From Desulfovibrionales bacterium (GTDB taxonomy: Bacteria > Desulfobacterota > Desulfovibrionia > Desulfovibrionales > Desulfonatronaceae): a DNA stretch of 64,000 nucleotides. Shown piece by piece: positions 1 through 9,408 of this stretch. Each line of letters starts with the position of its first letter. The first letter of the stretch is position 1. Below the pieces are notes generated by a model. It was not told the origin of the DNA. It worked only from the letters and a program-made list of their open reading frames with translations, and ran no database searches. The translations under genes and the position numbers were made by a program. The DNA lies in the NCBI GenBank assembly GCA_007693505.1, contig REDL01000075.1, forward strand, positions 1 to 64,000. The letters are read 5' to 3'.

Positions 1-177
1 CTAATGATACTCTTCAGACAGAATCAATTGCGTAGCCAGGACCGCAGTCGAGAATCAAATCGGAATAACAGGTGTCCTCATGGATGAATGCGGTTACGAT
101 CTTGTATGCGATTGCACTCAGGCTCTTTGCACCATGTCATATGCAAGTTGATGCGAACATCACTGACATGCAGACAA
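1..177. other. Left-edge intergenic stretch, no gene seen
   Basis: No open frame here has a recognisable protein or a good ribosome binding site. The one plus-strand frame that begins inside it runs straight through the amtB terminator palindrome, which argues against it being real. It is probably the spacer between amtB and a neighbour outside the window. Confidence 0.5.
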
Positions 178-217
178 GAAAACGGGCGGGCGGCACATGT
201 GCCGCCCGCCCGTTTTC
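178..217 (-). terminator. Rho-independent terminator of glnK-amtB, perfect palindrome
   Basis: These 40 bases are a perfect inverted repeat centred between 197 and 198, with GC-rich arms (GGGCGGGCGGC and its complement) and AAAA/TTTT ends. Read on the minus strand the hairpin ends in TTTTCTTG shortly after the amtB stop, which is the layout of an intrinsic terminator. The perfect symmetry also allows it to act on transcripts entering from the left. Confidence 0.8.
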
Positions 218-243
218 TTCAAGGGGAATCAAGGACCTGATTG

Positions 244-1503
244 TTATTTTCGGGTAACAGCGGATCCAGAGAATTCCGGGTACGCCTCCAGGCCGCATTC
301 GGCAAGGTCCATACCCTGGTATTCCATCTCCTCGTCCACGCGAATCCCCATGGTCACTTTCAGGATCAACCAGACTATCAAGCTGGCGACAAAGACGAAA
401 CCGAAAATGCACGCAATACCCACCAACTGACCCGTCAAGGTCGCATCGCCATTGGAGAGCAGCACGGCAAGCAGTCCCCAGATGCCGACGACACCGTGCA
501 CGGAAATGGCACCAACAGGGTCGTCAATACGCAGCTTGTCCAAGGTAACGATGGAAAAGACGACAATGGTTCCGCCGACAGCCCCAATGATGGTCGCCAA
601 AAGCATGGACGGTGTGTCCGGTCCGGCAGTGATGGCCACCAATCCGGCCAGAGCGCCATTGAGGCCCATGGTCAAATCCGCCTTGCCAAACAGCAACCGA
701 GCCGTAATCAGGCCGGCGACCACGCCCCCGGCAGCAGCCAGATTGGTGTTGGCAAAGACCATTGCCACAGCATTGGCAGACTCCACATCAGACACTTTCA
801 GCTCTGATCCACCATTGAAACCGAACCAGCCCATCCACAGGATAAACGTTCCCAGTGTGGCCAACGGCATATTTGCGCCGGGAATTGGATTGATTTGGCC
901 ATCGGGGCCGTACTTGCCCTTGCGTGGTCCAAGCAACAAGACCGCCGCCAAGGCCGCCGTGGCGCCAGCCATATGTACGATGCCGGATCCAGCGTAATCC
1001 ATGTACCCCAACTCGTCGAGAAAGCCTTCACCCCAGCTCCAGTACCCCTGAATGGGATAGATAAACCCGGTCATGGCCACGGCAAAAATAAAGAATGTCC
1101 ACAATTTCATCCGCTCGGCAACGGCACCGGAAATGATGGACATGGCCGTGGCGACAAAAACAACCTGGAAGAAAAAGTCGGAAATATTTGAGTAATAGGG
1201 TGCGTCTTCGCCTCCGGCAACAACATCAGCGACAGAATTGTCGCCACCGACCAGAAAACTCAATCCAGGAATGATCGAACTGGAGGAATCGCCATACATA
1301 ATATTGTATCCCACAAGCATGTACATGATGCACGCGATGGAATACAAGCCGATATTCTTGGTAAGAATTTCAACGGTATTTTTCGATCGGACCAAGCCGG
1401 ACTCCAACATGGTGAACCCGGCAGCCATCCACATGACCAGCAACCCAGACATCAGAAAATAAAATGTATCGAGAGCATAGCTGACTTCAAGCAACATTTC
1501 CAC
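244..1503 (-). CDS. amtB: Ammonium transporter (Amt family)
   Basis: This 419-aa integral membrane protein is a trimeric ammonium channel of the Amt/MEP/Rh family, bringing NH4+/NH3 into the cytoplasm under nitrogen limitation. The N-terminus carries a hydrophobic segment around residues 10-34, followed by the family pattern FTMLESGLVRSKN, and further segments such as WSWGEGFLDELGYMDYAGSG and GGSELKVSD near the pore. About eleven membrane helices can be read, and the length is normal. It lies 67 bases downstream of the PII gene in the same direction, the usual glnK-amtB pair in which uridylylated or free GlnK gates the channel. A strong terminator follows. Confidence 0.95.
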   Translation of the reverse strand: MEMLLEVSYALDTFYFLMSGLLVMWMAAGFTMLESGLVRSKNTVEILTKNIGLYSIACIMYMLVGYNIMYGDSSSSIIPGLSFLVGGDNSVADVVAGGEDAPYYSNISDFFFQVVFVATAMSIISGAVAERMKLWTFFIFAVAMTGFIYPIQGYWSWGEGFLDELGYMDYAGSGIVHMAGATAALAAVLLLGPRKGKYGPDGQINPIPGANMPLATLGTFILWMGWFGFNGGSELKVSDVESANAVAMVFANTNLAAAGGVVAGLITARLLFGKADLTMGLNGALAGLVAITAGPDTPSMLLATIIGAVGGTIVVFSIVTLDKLRIDDPVGAISVHGVVGIWGLLAVLLSNGDATLTGQLVGIACIFGFVFVASLIVWLILKVTMGIRVDEEMEYQGMDLAECGLEAYPEFSGSAVTRK

Positions 1504-1570
1504 GGCAACTTCCCTCCATTATCAAATTGTACCAGATTTCCACAGTGAAGTATCTTCAACCAAATAGTAG

Positions 1571-2559
<989 letters not shown>

Positions 2560-2907
2560 ATGATCTTTGATCCAAGCTTGGCCTATGCCATGGGAACTTC
2601 CGGAGCCGAGGCCCAGGGCAATCCGATCACTGCCTTTGTCCCGCTGATCGTCATGTTCGCGATTTTTTATTTTCTGCTCATCCGTCCTCAGCAGAAAAAG
2701 GCCAAGCAGCATCGCGAAGTGCTCGCCAACCTGAAAAAAGGCGACCGGGTCCTGACTGCCGGTGGAGTTTACGGCCGCATCCATTCATTGAACGACGATG
2801 TCCTGACCCTGGAGGTTGCCGACAATCTGAAAATCCAGGCCAACCGCAACTACATTGCCGGTTTGGCCGAATCGGATGTCAAGCCAGTGAGCAGGGAACC
2901 GAAATAG
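2560..2907 (+). CDS. yajC: Preprotein translocase subunit YajC
   Basis: A 115-aa single-pass inner membrane protein that accompanies SecDF in the holo-translocon. One hydrophobic helix lies at about residues 22-44 (VPLIVMFAIFYFLLIRPQQK). It is followed by the family pattern NLKKGDRVLTAGGVYGRI and a short cytoplasmic tail. AAGGAG precedes the ATG. It is upstream of secD and secF on the same strand, the classical order. A 194-base spacer with a weak hairpin separates it from secD. Confidence 0.95.
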   Translation: MIFDPSLAYAMGTSGAEAQGNPITAFVPLIVMFAIFYFLLIRPQQKKAKQHREVLANLKKGDRVLTAGGVYGRIHSLNDDVLTLEVADNLKIQANRNYIAGLAESDVKPVSREPK

Positions 2908-2972
2908 CCCATTCTTCACCTCCTTTCGCATCGCGTCTGCTGTCCACGAATTCACCGAGAAACGGGGACTAG

Positions 2973-3004
2973 ACCGCTTCCGAAACTTGCGGGAAGTGGT
3001 TTTC
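2973..3004 (+). terminator. Weak hairpin between yajC and secD
   Basis: ACCGCTTCC and GGAAGTGGT can pair (one G-U) around a ten-base loop, followed by TTTTC. It could be a partial terminator or attenuator that lowers secDF relative to yajC. The T tract is short, so this is tentative. Confidence 0.3.
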
Positions 3005-3101
3005 TCGAAGCCGTATTGCGGCCTTCCGGAGTTCCCTGCACCGCTCATTGTACTTCCCGGACAGCAATCCCGCCTTATTGGAATCATACAGAGGAATGAC
3101 C

Positions 3102-4703
3102 ATGAAGATCACGTTGCGCATCCGGATCGTCCTGGCCTTGATCGGCCTGTTCTTGGGCGGTTTGTATGCCTTGCCTGCTCTGACCAACCTTCAGGGCACG
3201 TTTCTGGAAAAAATCCTGCCGGAAAGCGAAATTCGCCTTGGCTTGGACCTGCGGGGAGGGATGCATCTGACACTGGGCGTTGATATCCCCCGGGGAATTG
3301 CCAACACCATGGCCCAGTTTGGACAGGAAATCCGTTCTGAAGCCCAGGAGGAAGGACTGTTCATTCTCAGACCACAGGTCGTGAACGACACGGAATTAGC
3401 CTTTACCCTGGCTCGTGGCGCTCAACAGGACCAATTGGAACGGATGCTTGGCAACCGCTTTGTAAATCTGCAGATTCTCGCCAAGGAAACACAGGATGCG
3501 GGGCAGATCCGCTACACCGTGGGCATGACGCAGCAATACCGGGCCCATATCGAGGATCTGCTTGTCGAGCAGGCTATCAAGACCATCCGTAACAGAATTG
3601 ACCAGTTCGGCGTGGCTGAACCGGACATCCGTCGCCAAGCCGACGGTCGGATTCAGGTTCAACTACCTGGGCTGCAGGATCCCGAACGGGCCGTGGCCAT
3701 CATTGGTCGCACCGCTCACCTGGAATTCAAGCTGGTGGATGATGAAGCGGACATCGAGCGGGCCCTGCGCGGAATTCTCCCCACTGACGCGGAACTGAGC
3801 ACCCTGCAGACGCGTAATCCCGATGGCTCACTCTCCCAGTCGCCCATTGTCCTCAAGCGGGATACCCTGATGACCGGCGAGTTTATCACTGATGCCCGGG
3901 TCAGCTTCGATCAATTCAACCAGGCCTATGTGGGTATGAATTTCAATGCCCGGGGAGCCAGAATCTTCGAGCGGATCACTGCGGAAAACACCGGCCGACG
4001 ATTGGCCATTGTCCTGGACGGCAATGTTCATTCAGCTCCGGTCATCCAGGAACGCATCGCCGGTGGGCGCGCCAGCATTACCGGCCGATTCACGACCGAA
4101 GAAGCCACTGACTTGGCGCTGGTGCTCAGAGCCGGGGCCCTGCCCGCGCCGGTGCACATCATGGAAGAACGAACGGTCGGCCCATCTCTGGGCCAGGAGT
4201 CCATCGAACGCGGTCTTCGTGCGGCCCTGATCGGCGGAGCACTGATCCTTCTCTTCATGCTTGTCTATTACAGCATGTCCGGGATGGTAGCCAACACGGT
4301 CCTGTGCTTGAACATTCTACTGGTCATGGCCGGATTGGCCGGCTTCGGCGCAACACTGACCCTGCCTGGCATTGCGGGCATCATTCTGACAATTGGTATC
4401 GCCGTGGACGCCAACGTGCTTATTTTCGAACGGATACGGGAAGAAATACGCCGCGGACTAACCCCGGCCATCGCCATTGACGAAGGCTACAGGCGGGCGC
4501 TGAAAGCCATTCTGGACGCCAACATCACGACCATTATCGCAGCCATTGTCCTTTACCAGTTCGGTACCGGTCCGATCCGCGGATTTGCCGTAACCCTGTC
4601 TTTGGGCATCTTGGCGTCCATGTTTACCGCGGTTTTCGTTTCACGAATATTTTTCGATTTCTGGCTGAAATGGCGCAAGCCCGGCACGCCGTTGAGCATA
4701 TAA
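3102..4703 (+). CDS. secD: Protein translocase subunit SecD
   Basis: A 533-aa inner membrane protein that uses proton flow to help pull secreted proteins out of the SecYEG channel on the periplasmic side. The N-terminal helix (residues 5-25) is followed by the D1 motif GLDLRGGMHLTLGVD. The large periplasmic P1 domain then runs to about residue 360. Five membrane helices follow, containing the RND-type motif GIAVDANVLIFERIREE. The ATG at 3102 was chosen because GAGGA sits six bases upstream; the ATG at 3096 is too close to that site. secF follows after 15 bases. Confidence 0.95.
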   Translation: MKITLRIRIVLALIGLFLGGLYALPALTNLQGTFLEKILPESEIRLGLDLRGGMHLTLGVDIPRGIANTMAQFGQEIRSEAQEEGLFILRPQVVNDTELAFTLARGAQQDQLERMLGNRFVNLQILAKETQDAGQIRYTVGMTQQYRAHIEDLLVEQAIKTIRNRIDQFGVAEPDIRRQADGRIQVQLPGLQDPERAVAIIGRTAHLEFKLVDDEADIERALRGILPTDAELSTLQTRNPDGSLSQSPIVLKRDTLMTGEFITDARVSFDQFNQAYVGMNFNARGARIFERITAENTGRRLAIVLDGNVHSAPVIQERIAGGRASITGRFTTEEATDLALVLRAGALPAPVHIMEERTVGPSLGQESIERGLRAALIGGALILLFMLVYYSMSGMVANTVLCLNILLVMAGLAGFGATLTLPGIAGIILTIGIAVDANVLIFERIREEIRRGLTPAIAIDEGYRRALKAILDANITTIIAAIVLYQFGTGPIRGFAVTLSLGILASMFTAVFVSRIFFDFWLKWRKPGTPLSI

Positions 4704-4718
4704 GGAGCAGGGAAGAGC

Positions 4719-5810
4719 ATGGGACTGCAAATTATACGTCCGGATACCCGGATCAATTTTTTGAAATTGCGCTACGGGGCGTTTCTCATATCCGCCCTGT
4801 TGATCCTGGCCGGCTTGACCTCCCTGGTGATCAAGGGCGGACCCCAGTTGGGCATCGACTTTTCCGGCGGGATGATCATTCAGATCAAGTTCGACCAGCA
4901 GATTGAACTCCCCCGAGTCCAGGAAGCTCTTCAGGGAACAGACCTCCCCGGTCTGGGTGTCCAGCAATTCGGTGGCGCCCAGGATAACGAGATTCTTGTG
5001 CGCACCTCAGCTACGGACCTGGCATCGGATGTGGTGCGCCGTAATGTTCAGGGCAATCTTGAACAGCATTTGGTCAATGTCGGATTTGAAATCCAACGCC
5101 TGGAAATGGTTGGCCCACGGGTTGGCGCAGACCTGCGCGCCCAGGCAATGGAAGCACTGTTCTACGCCATCTTGCTCATTGCGATCTACATTTCCGGCAG
5201 ATTCGAGCAGCGGTGGTTCCCGGCTGTAGTCATGGCCGCTGGACTTGCCGGAGGTATCGCAATATTGCGCTGGCTGGGCCTGCCTCTGGAACTCTTGGTC
5301 GTCGCTGCCTTGCTCATCACCATCGGCTTATGCTGGAAGCTCAAGCTTTCCTATGCCCTGGGAGCCGTGGTTGCCCTGGTTCATGATGTCTTCATCACCT
5401 TCGGCCTTTTTTCCGTGCTGAACAAAGACTTGGACTTGGCCATTATCGCTGCCTTTCTGACCATTATCGGCTACTCTCTCAATGACACCATTATTGTCTA
5501 CGATCGCATTCGGGAGAATATCCGGAGCAATGTCGACATGACGCTGCCCAAGGTCATCAATCTCAGCATCAATCAAACCCTGAGCCGGACCATCATTACC
5601 TCAGGAACGACCCTCCTTGTCGTGCTTTGCCTGGTTCTTTTAGGCGGTGGAGTCATTCACGACTTTGCGCTGGCCCTGCTTATCGGTATTGCCGTAGGCA
5701 CCTTTTCCTCCATTTTCATCGCCAGCCCGATTCTTCTGGGACTTTCCAAGATTGCCGACGTGGATCTTGAAGCTGACGCCAACCGTGACTCGGAACCTGC
5801 AACCGTATGA
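4719..5810 (+). CDS. secF: Protein translocase subunit SecF
   Basis: A 363-aa partner of SecD in the SecDF complex. It has the N-terminal helix, the motif GIDFSGGMIIQIKF, a periplasmic region and then a membrane bundle with GYSLNDTIIVYDRIREN, the conserved signature of SecF. The length is typical for a separate SecF; SecDF is not fused here. GGAAGAG precedes the ATG. It is transcribed with secD and probably with the small tautomerase gene 43 bases downstream. Confidence 0.95.
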   Translation: MGLQIIRPDTRINFLKLRYGAFLISALLILAGLTSLVIKGGPQLGIDFSGGMIIQIKFDQQIELPRVQEALQGTDLPGLGVQQFGGAQDNEILVRTSATDLASDVVRRNVQGNLEQHLVNVGFEIQRLEMVGPRVGADLRAQAMEALFYAILLIAIYISGRFEQRWFPAVVMAAGLAGGIAILRWLGLPLELLVVAALLITIGLCWKLKLSYALGAVVALVHDVFITFGLFSVLNKDLDLAIIAAFLTIIGYSLNDTIIVYDRIRENIRSNVDMTLPKVINLSINQTLSRTIITSGTTLLVVLCLVLLGGGVIHDFALALLIGIAVGTFSSIFIASPILLGLSKIADVDLEADANRDSEPATV

Positions 5811-5853
5811 TTCCAGACAGGAAATTGCCCCTTGCCCAACTGGACACGAGCCA

Positions 5854-6051
5854 ATGCCCATCATTCAATGTGACATCCGAGCCGGTCGCACACCGGAGCA
5901 GAAAGATGCACTGGCTCGGGAAATCACCCGTGTGGTTCACGAAACCATTGATGCGCCTTTGGAATACATCTATGTGCTGATCCGGGAGACACCCGGGGCG
6001 CATCACATCAAGGCGGGTGAACCGCTTCCTGAGTTTCAACAACGCGATTGA
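5854..6051 (+). CDS. 4-oxalocrotonate tautomerase family protein
   Basis: A 65-aa cytoplasmic protein of the 4-OT fold. The start MPIIQCDIRAGRTPEQKDAL leaves Pro1 as the N-terminal catalytic base after Met removal, as in this family, and the length matches single-domain tautomerases. A longer frame upstream runs inside the end of secF and lacks the Pro-1 arrangement, so the ATG at 5854 was chosen. The physiological substrate cannot be told from sequence. A strong terminator follows, so it ends the yajC-secD-secF unit. Confidence 0.85.
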   Translation: MPIIQCDIRAGRTPEQKDALAREITRVVHETIDAPLEYIYVLIRETPGAHHIKAGEPLPEFQQRD

Positions 6052-6076
6052 CGCACTTCGTGCTGCATTCTTTCAA

Positions 6077-6118
6077 AACGGCCCGGCGGATATTTCCGCC
6101 GGGCCGTTCTGTTTTTTT
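6077..6118 (+). terminator. Rho-independent terminator after the tautomerase gene
   Basis: AACGGCCCGGCGGA pairs perfectly with TCCGCCGGGCCGTT across a four-base loop and is followed by CTGTTTTTTT. This is a strong intrinsic terminator for the sec operon. Confidence 0.9.
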
Positions 6119-6333
6119 CAATCACCCAAAACCGTGTCGACGGACGGACGGAAAAAATCGGTTTTAAGCTCCCCTTGAAAGACCAGATCTATACGACTGC
6201 ATGATTGTGTATCAAAGATGCCTTCAATGGCCATTTCCAGCAAATGTTGTCATCACAATTGACCATTGCTTATCAGGTCTTACCTTCTGCCTGCAAAGAG
6301 GGTTTCTGACACCTTTCAACGAAGGACAACATC

Positions 6334-7380
6334 ATGCTCAAGCACACACCGGAAATCCGTTCACGCCTCTCCGGCGCTCTTTACGGCTCATTGATAGCGG
6401 ATGCCTTGGCCATGCCCACACACTGGTACTATGATCAACTTTCCCTGCATGTGGACTACGGCCTGGTCCGAGACTACAAACAACCCCATAACCCGCACCC
6501 GGACAGCATTTTGTGGCGTTCCCGCTATCGTCCGCCAAGCCCGGAAGCGGACATCTTGCACAACCAGGCCATGTTCTGGGGGGAGCGCGGAGTCCATTAC
6601 CATCAGTTTCTCCGGGCTGGAGAAAATACCTTGAATTTGAAACTTACACGACTGCTCATGGAGCACCTCCTGGAGTCGGACACGTATGAGCCAAACCGCT
6701 ATCAGGAGCAATATATCTCCTTTATGACCACCCCAGGCTCCCACAACGACACATACATCGAAGAGTGCCACAGGGAATTCTTCAAAGCCTGGGTCCTAGG
6801 CAAGAGAGGAGACCCTGCGGTCGTTCCGGAGGAAAAACATATTGGCGGACTCTGCCTACCAATCCCAATCCTGCTGTTTTTCCATAATCAGCCGGACAAC
6901 GGCTTTCAGTTCGGACTGCATCACCTGGAAATGACGCATCCAGGGCCGCTGATGCGTGATGCCTTCACCGCCTTTGCACTGGTTCTGCAGCAGGTTCTGG
7001 ACGGTATGGACATCCGCCAGGCCCTGGAACAGGATTTCCCGGAACAGCCGCACTGCTTCACCAACCATGCCTTTGAGGACCTGACCCAACGCGACGACAA
7101 GGACGTGGCGCTCAATGTCTTCAGTACGGCCTGCTATGTTCAGAAATCCCTCCCACTGACCTTTTATCTGGCCTGGAAGTACCAGGATGACCCGGAACAG
7201 GCGCTCATCGTGAACACCGCTCTCGGAGGTGACAATTGTCACCGAGGTGCGTTGCTCGGGGCTCTGTTGGGGGCAATGCACGGGGAACGAGCTTGGCCGG
7301 AACGGTGGATCGACGGATTGCTTGATCCGCCGCACCGTTTTTTGGGCTGTCTGACCGATGACACACGAATCCACGCATAA
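6334..7380 (+). CDS. ADP-ribosylglycohydrolase family protein
   Basis: A 348-aa protein of the DraG/ARH family, whose known members remove ADP-ribose from proteins or small molecules using paired metal ions. Family hallmarks are the N-terminal GALYGSLIADALAMPTHWYY, in place of the usual GxxxGDALGxPxE, and the C-terminal NTALGGDNCHRGALLGALLGA with Asp near residue 300. The usual GDxDTxxA string is GGDNCHRGA here, which is closer to the J1-crystallin/SelJ-like branch, so activity is less certain. AAGGA lies about ten bases before the ATG. No ADP-ribosyltransferase or nitrogenase gene is visible nearby. Confidence 0.8.
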   Translation: MLKHTPEIRSRLSGALYGSLIADALAMPTHWYYDQLSLHVDYGLVRDYKQPHNPHPDSILWRSRYRPPSPEADILHNQAMFWGERGVHYHQFLRAGENTLNLKLTRLLMEHLLESDTYEPNRYQEQYISFMTTPGSHNDTYIEECHREFFKAWVLGKRGDPAVVPEEKHIGGLCLPIPILLFFHNQPDNGFQFGLHHLEMTHPGPLMRDAFTAFALVLQQVLDGMDIRQALEQDFPEQPHCFTNHAFEDLTQRDDKDVALNVFSTACYVQKSLPLTFYLAWKYQDDPEQALIVNTALGGDNCHRGALLGALLGAMHGERAWPERWIDGLLDPPHRFLGCLTDDTRIHA

Positions 7381-7504
7381 CAGTCCGTTAAAAAACTCCC
7401 AATTGCTGCGTCGCTGCAAAAAGTTCAAACGCTCACGTATGAATAACGACGCTTCGACCCTGCACTTTTTTTGCTCCTAGCACTTGGATTTTTTGCACGG
7501 ACTG
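7381..7504. repeat. Dispersed imperfect hairpin repeat, about 124 bp
   Basis: The element begins CAGTCCGTTAAAAAACTCCC and ends TTTTTTGCACGGACTG. The outer arms are imperfect inverted repeats of about 25 bases, and inner segments (GCAAAAAGTT against TGCACTTTTTTT) also pair. It starts on the base after the stop codon of the ADP-ribosylglycohydrolase gene. A partial copy of one arm occurs at 38517-38541. From memory, this resembles a non-coding repeat family scattered through sulfate-reducer and related genomes; I could not check this. Confidence 0.7.
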
Positions 7505-7559
7505 TGGATTAGGACTTCTTCACCACGCAGCTCAGTCGTTCTCCAGGAAATAATACCAT

Positions 7560-8678
7560 ATGCGCACCAACGGGGCTGAAGTCGTGCTTGGCTTCAGCCC
7601 CCATTATCTTGAGGCCGTTCCCAGCATACTCTCCGCCATGGAGAAAGCCGACACCATTGCGCTGGAGGAACCCAGGACACCAGGATTCTCGGAAATGTTG
7701 CTTGGGGATTTCTCCATCTCCGAATATCTGTTGCAAATGGATACGGACTTTCCCCGATTCGCGGCTGCTCTCTGCGAAGGATTGCAAATCCTTCATGCCC
7801 AGGGAAAGCATGTCCTCCAAGTAGACCCTTTCCTGGATCGCCTGGTGACCATCCATGAGTGTTTCGCGGACAACCTGACACCGGAAGAGGTCCTCTCCCG
7901 CCCCGAATTACGGGATATCTACCTTGCGGAAAAGCAGGCCACCGGAGCGCTGCTTCGCTTTTACGAGCTGAGTAGCGGCCAGGATTTTCGGTCTATTGTG
8001 GATTGCGTGAAACAATTCGCCAAGCTGGATGCCGCCCGTATTCGTCTTCGGGATGAGCTCCGGGCCGAGGCAATCCTTTCCCTGGTTGTCCCTGGGCAAA
8101 AAGTCTATGTTGAAGCCGGCTACATGCATTTCGGCATCCTGGGAATGTTGCAATGCCGGACCTCGCCACGGAGCACGGACCGTTACGCCTCAGCTCGAAA
8201 GCGCGAACCAGACTCCTTGCCGACATTCAAGGTGCAACCAAAGTTCATTCTCCAACCGATTACACGTCGGTTGCATGTCAGGCAGAGAAACATGGGGCCA
8301 GGGGACCTGCTCACCCTGCACTTCGTCTTTCACCCGGATATGGACCATGACCGTACGGATTTGCTGGCAGCCCGTAGCCTAATCGCCATTCAACTGGTCA
8401 CCAAGGAGGAACTGATCCCAGCCCCGAATCGCTATCCGCAGTCCGAGGACGACGCGACCGTGAACAACCTTGTACATCGCCTGGATTATGATCAGTGCCG
8501 CGTGCTCTACGAGCGGATTCGCCGCGCACCACGCCCCACGGCCTTACGCTATACCCGTCAGATGGTTGCTGGTGACCGTTCCTTGCAATTCGGTCCATCA
8601 CGAACACCTCCAGGGAGTAACCTCTCCTCCCAAAAACACATTGGGACACAGACAGAAGCAAGAGAGGAGCTCGCATGA
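7560..8678 (+). CDS. Hypothetical protein, unrecognised family
   Basis: A 372-aa protein with no signal peptide and no membrane helix. The first half is acidic and includes GAEVVLGFSPHYLEAVPS, ALEEPRTPGFSEMLLGDFS and PGQKVYVEAGYMHFGILG. The last of these is faintly like TraB/ChaN-type proteins, too weak to assign. The C-terminal 170 residues are Arg-rich and end in a low-complexity tail. AGGA precedes the ATG at nine bases. Its stop overlaps the start of the HNH gene by four bases, so the two are translationally coupled. I do not know its function. Confidence 0.6.
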   Translation: MRTNGAEVVLGFSPHYLEAVPSILSAMEKADTIALEEPRTPGFSEMLLGDFSISEYLLQMDTDFPRFAAALCEGLQILHAQGKHVLQVDPFLDRLVTIHECFADNLTPEEVLSRPELRDIYLAEKQATGALLRFYELSSGQDFRSIVDCVKQFAKLDAARIRLRDELRAEAILSLVVPGQKVYVEAGYMHFGILGMLQCRTSPRSTDRYASARKREPDSLPTFKVQPKFILQPITRRLHVRQRNMGPGDLLTLHFVFHPDMDHDRTDLLAARSLIAIQLVTKEELIPAPNRYPQSEDDATVNNLVHRLDYDQCRVLYERIRRAPRPTALRYTRQMVAGDRSLQFGPSRTPPGSNLSSQKHIGTQTEAREELA

Positions 8679-8986
8679 AAGAGCTCGGCCCATGCCCGAT
8701 CTGTGGTCGGCCAATGCTGGACGGGGCCAGCGTGGACCGACACCACTGGATTCCAAAGTCCCATGGCGGAACATTCGCCCAGTCCTTGCACCGCATCTGC
8801 CACAACAAACTGCATACCCTGTTCTCCGAGCGGGAACTTGCATTGGTCTACTCGTCACCCGATACCCTCCGCAACCACCCGGATATCCGTAAATTCATTG
8901 TTTGGGTGCGCCGAATGCCCCCGGAATATATCGGCTCGAACCATCCACCCCGCCGAGACCGCCGCCTCTCACCCACCACCTTGTAA
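8675..8986 (+). CDS. Small HNH-type zinc/nuclease-fold protein
   Basis: A 103-aa protein. A CPICG knuckle at residues 7-11 is followed by VDRHHWIPKSHGG (His23, His24) and then ICHNKLHTLF (Cys42, His47). This order, CxxC, HH, then CHNxxH, is that of the HNH/McrA-type betabetaalpha-metal fold. Such short HNH proteins may be nucleases or structural zinc proteins. The ATG overlaps the stop of the upstream 372-aa gene, and a DUF2237 gene follows after 20 bases. The C-terminal 20 residues are basic and look disordered. Confidence 0.75.
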   Translation: MKELGPCPICGRPMLDGASVDRHHWIPKSHGGTFAQSLHRICHNKLHTLFSERELALVYSSPDTLRNHPDIRKFIVWVRRMPPEYIGSNHPPRRDRRLSPTTL

Positions 8987-9006
8987 CTTCATGAAGGATC
9001 CTGACC

Positions 9007-9396
9007 ATGCCTCCAGCCATGAATGTCCTCGGCCAAGCTTTGCAGGTCTGCGGCGCATCGCCACAGACCGGATTTTTCCGCGACGGATATTGCCACACCG
9101 GACCATCCGACACCGGCAGCCATGTGGTTTGCGCGCAGGTTACAGCAAAATTCCTCGCATTCACTAAATCCCAGGGCAATGATCTGACCACTCCGGCTCT
9201 GGAGTTCGGCTTTCAAGGCTTGCAGCCTGGCGATCATTGGTGCCTCTGTGCCCTGCGCTGGAAGGAGGCACTGCTTGCCGGCGTTGCCCCACCGGTATTT
9301 CTTGCCGCGACCCACGAAGCCGTCCTGCGCTACGTGTCACTCGAAGACCTGCTCAGCCATGCCCTGGACCGTCCTGAACCCACCCCTGCTTCTTGA
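9007..9396 (+). CDS. DUF2237 family protein
   Basis: A 129-aa protein matching the DUF2237 pattern along its whole length. It has CGASPQTGFFRDGYCHTGPSD near the start, then HVVCAQVTAKFL, GNDLTTPALEFGFQGLQPGD and WCLCALRWKEALLAGVAPPV. Conserved cysteines and histidines suggest a metal- or cofactor-binding role, but no function is established. A weak AAGGA site precedes the ATG. It follows the HNH gene on the same strand and is followed after 12 bases by a transporter gene. Confidence 0.85.
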   Translation: MPPAMNVLGQALQVCGASPQTGFFRDGYCHTGPSDTGSHVVCAQVTAKFLAFTKSQGNDLTTPALEFGFQGLQPGDHWCLCALRWKEALLAGVAPPVFLAATHEAVLRYVSLEDLLSHALDRPEPTPAS

Positions 9397-9408
9397 TAGC
9401 GCCGCAAG

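Noticed and set aside
72-257. 61-codon plus-strand frame at the left edge
   Set aside because: It runs through the amtB terminator palindrome and has no family resemblance.
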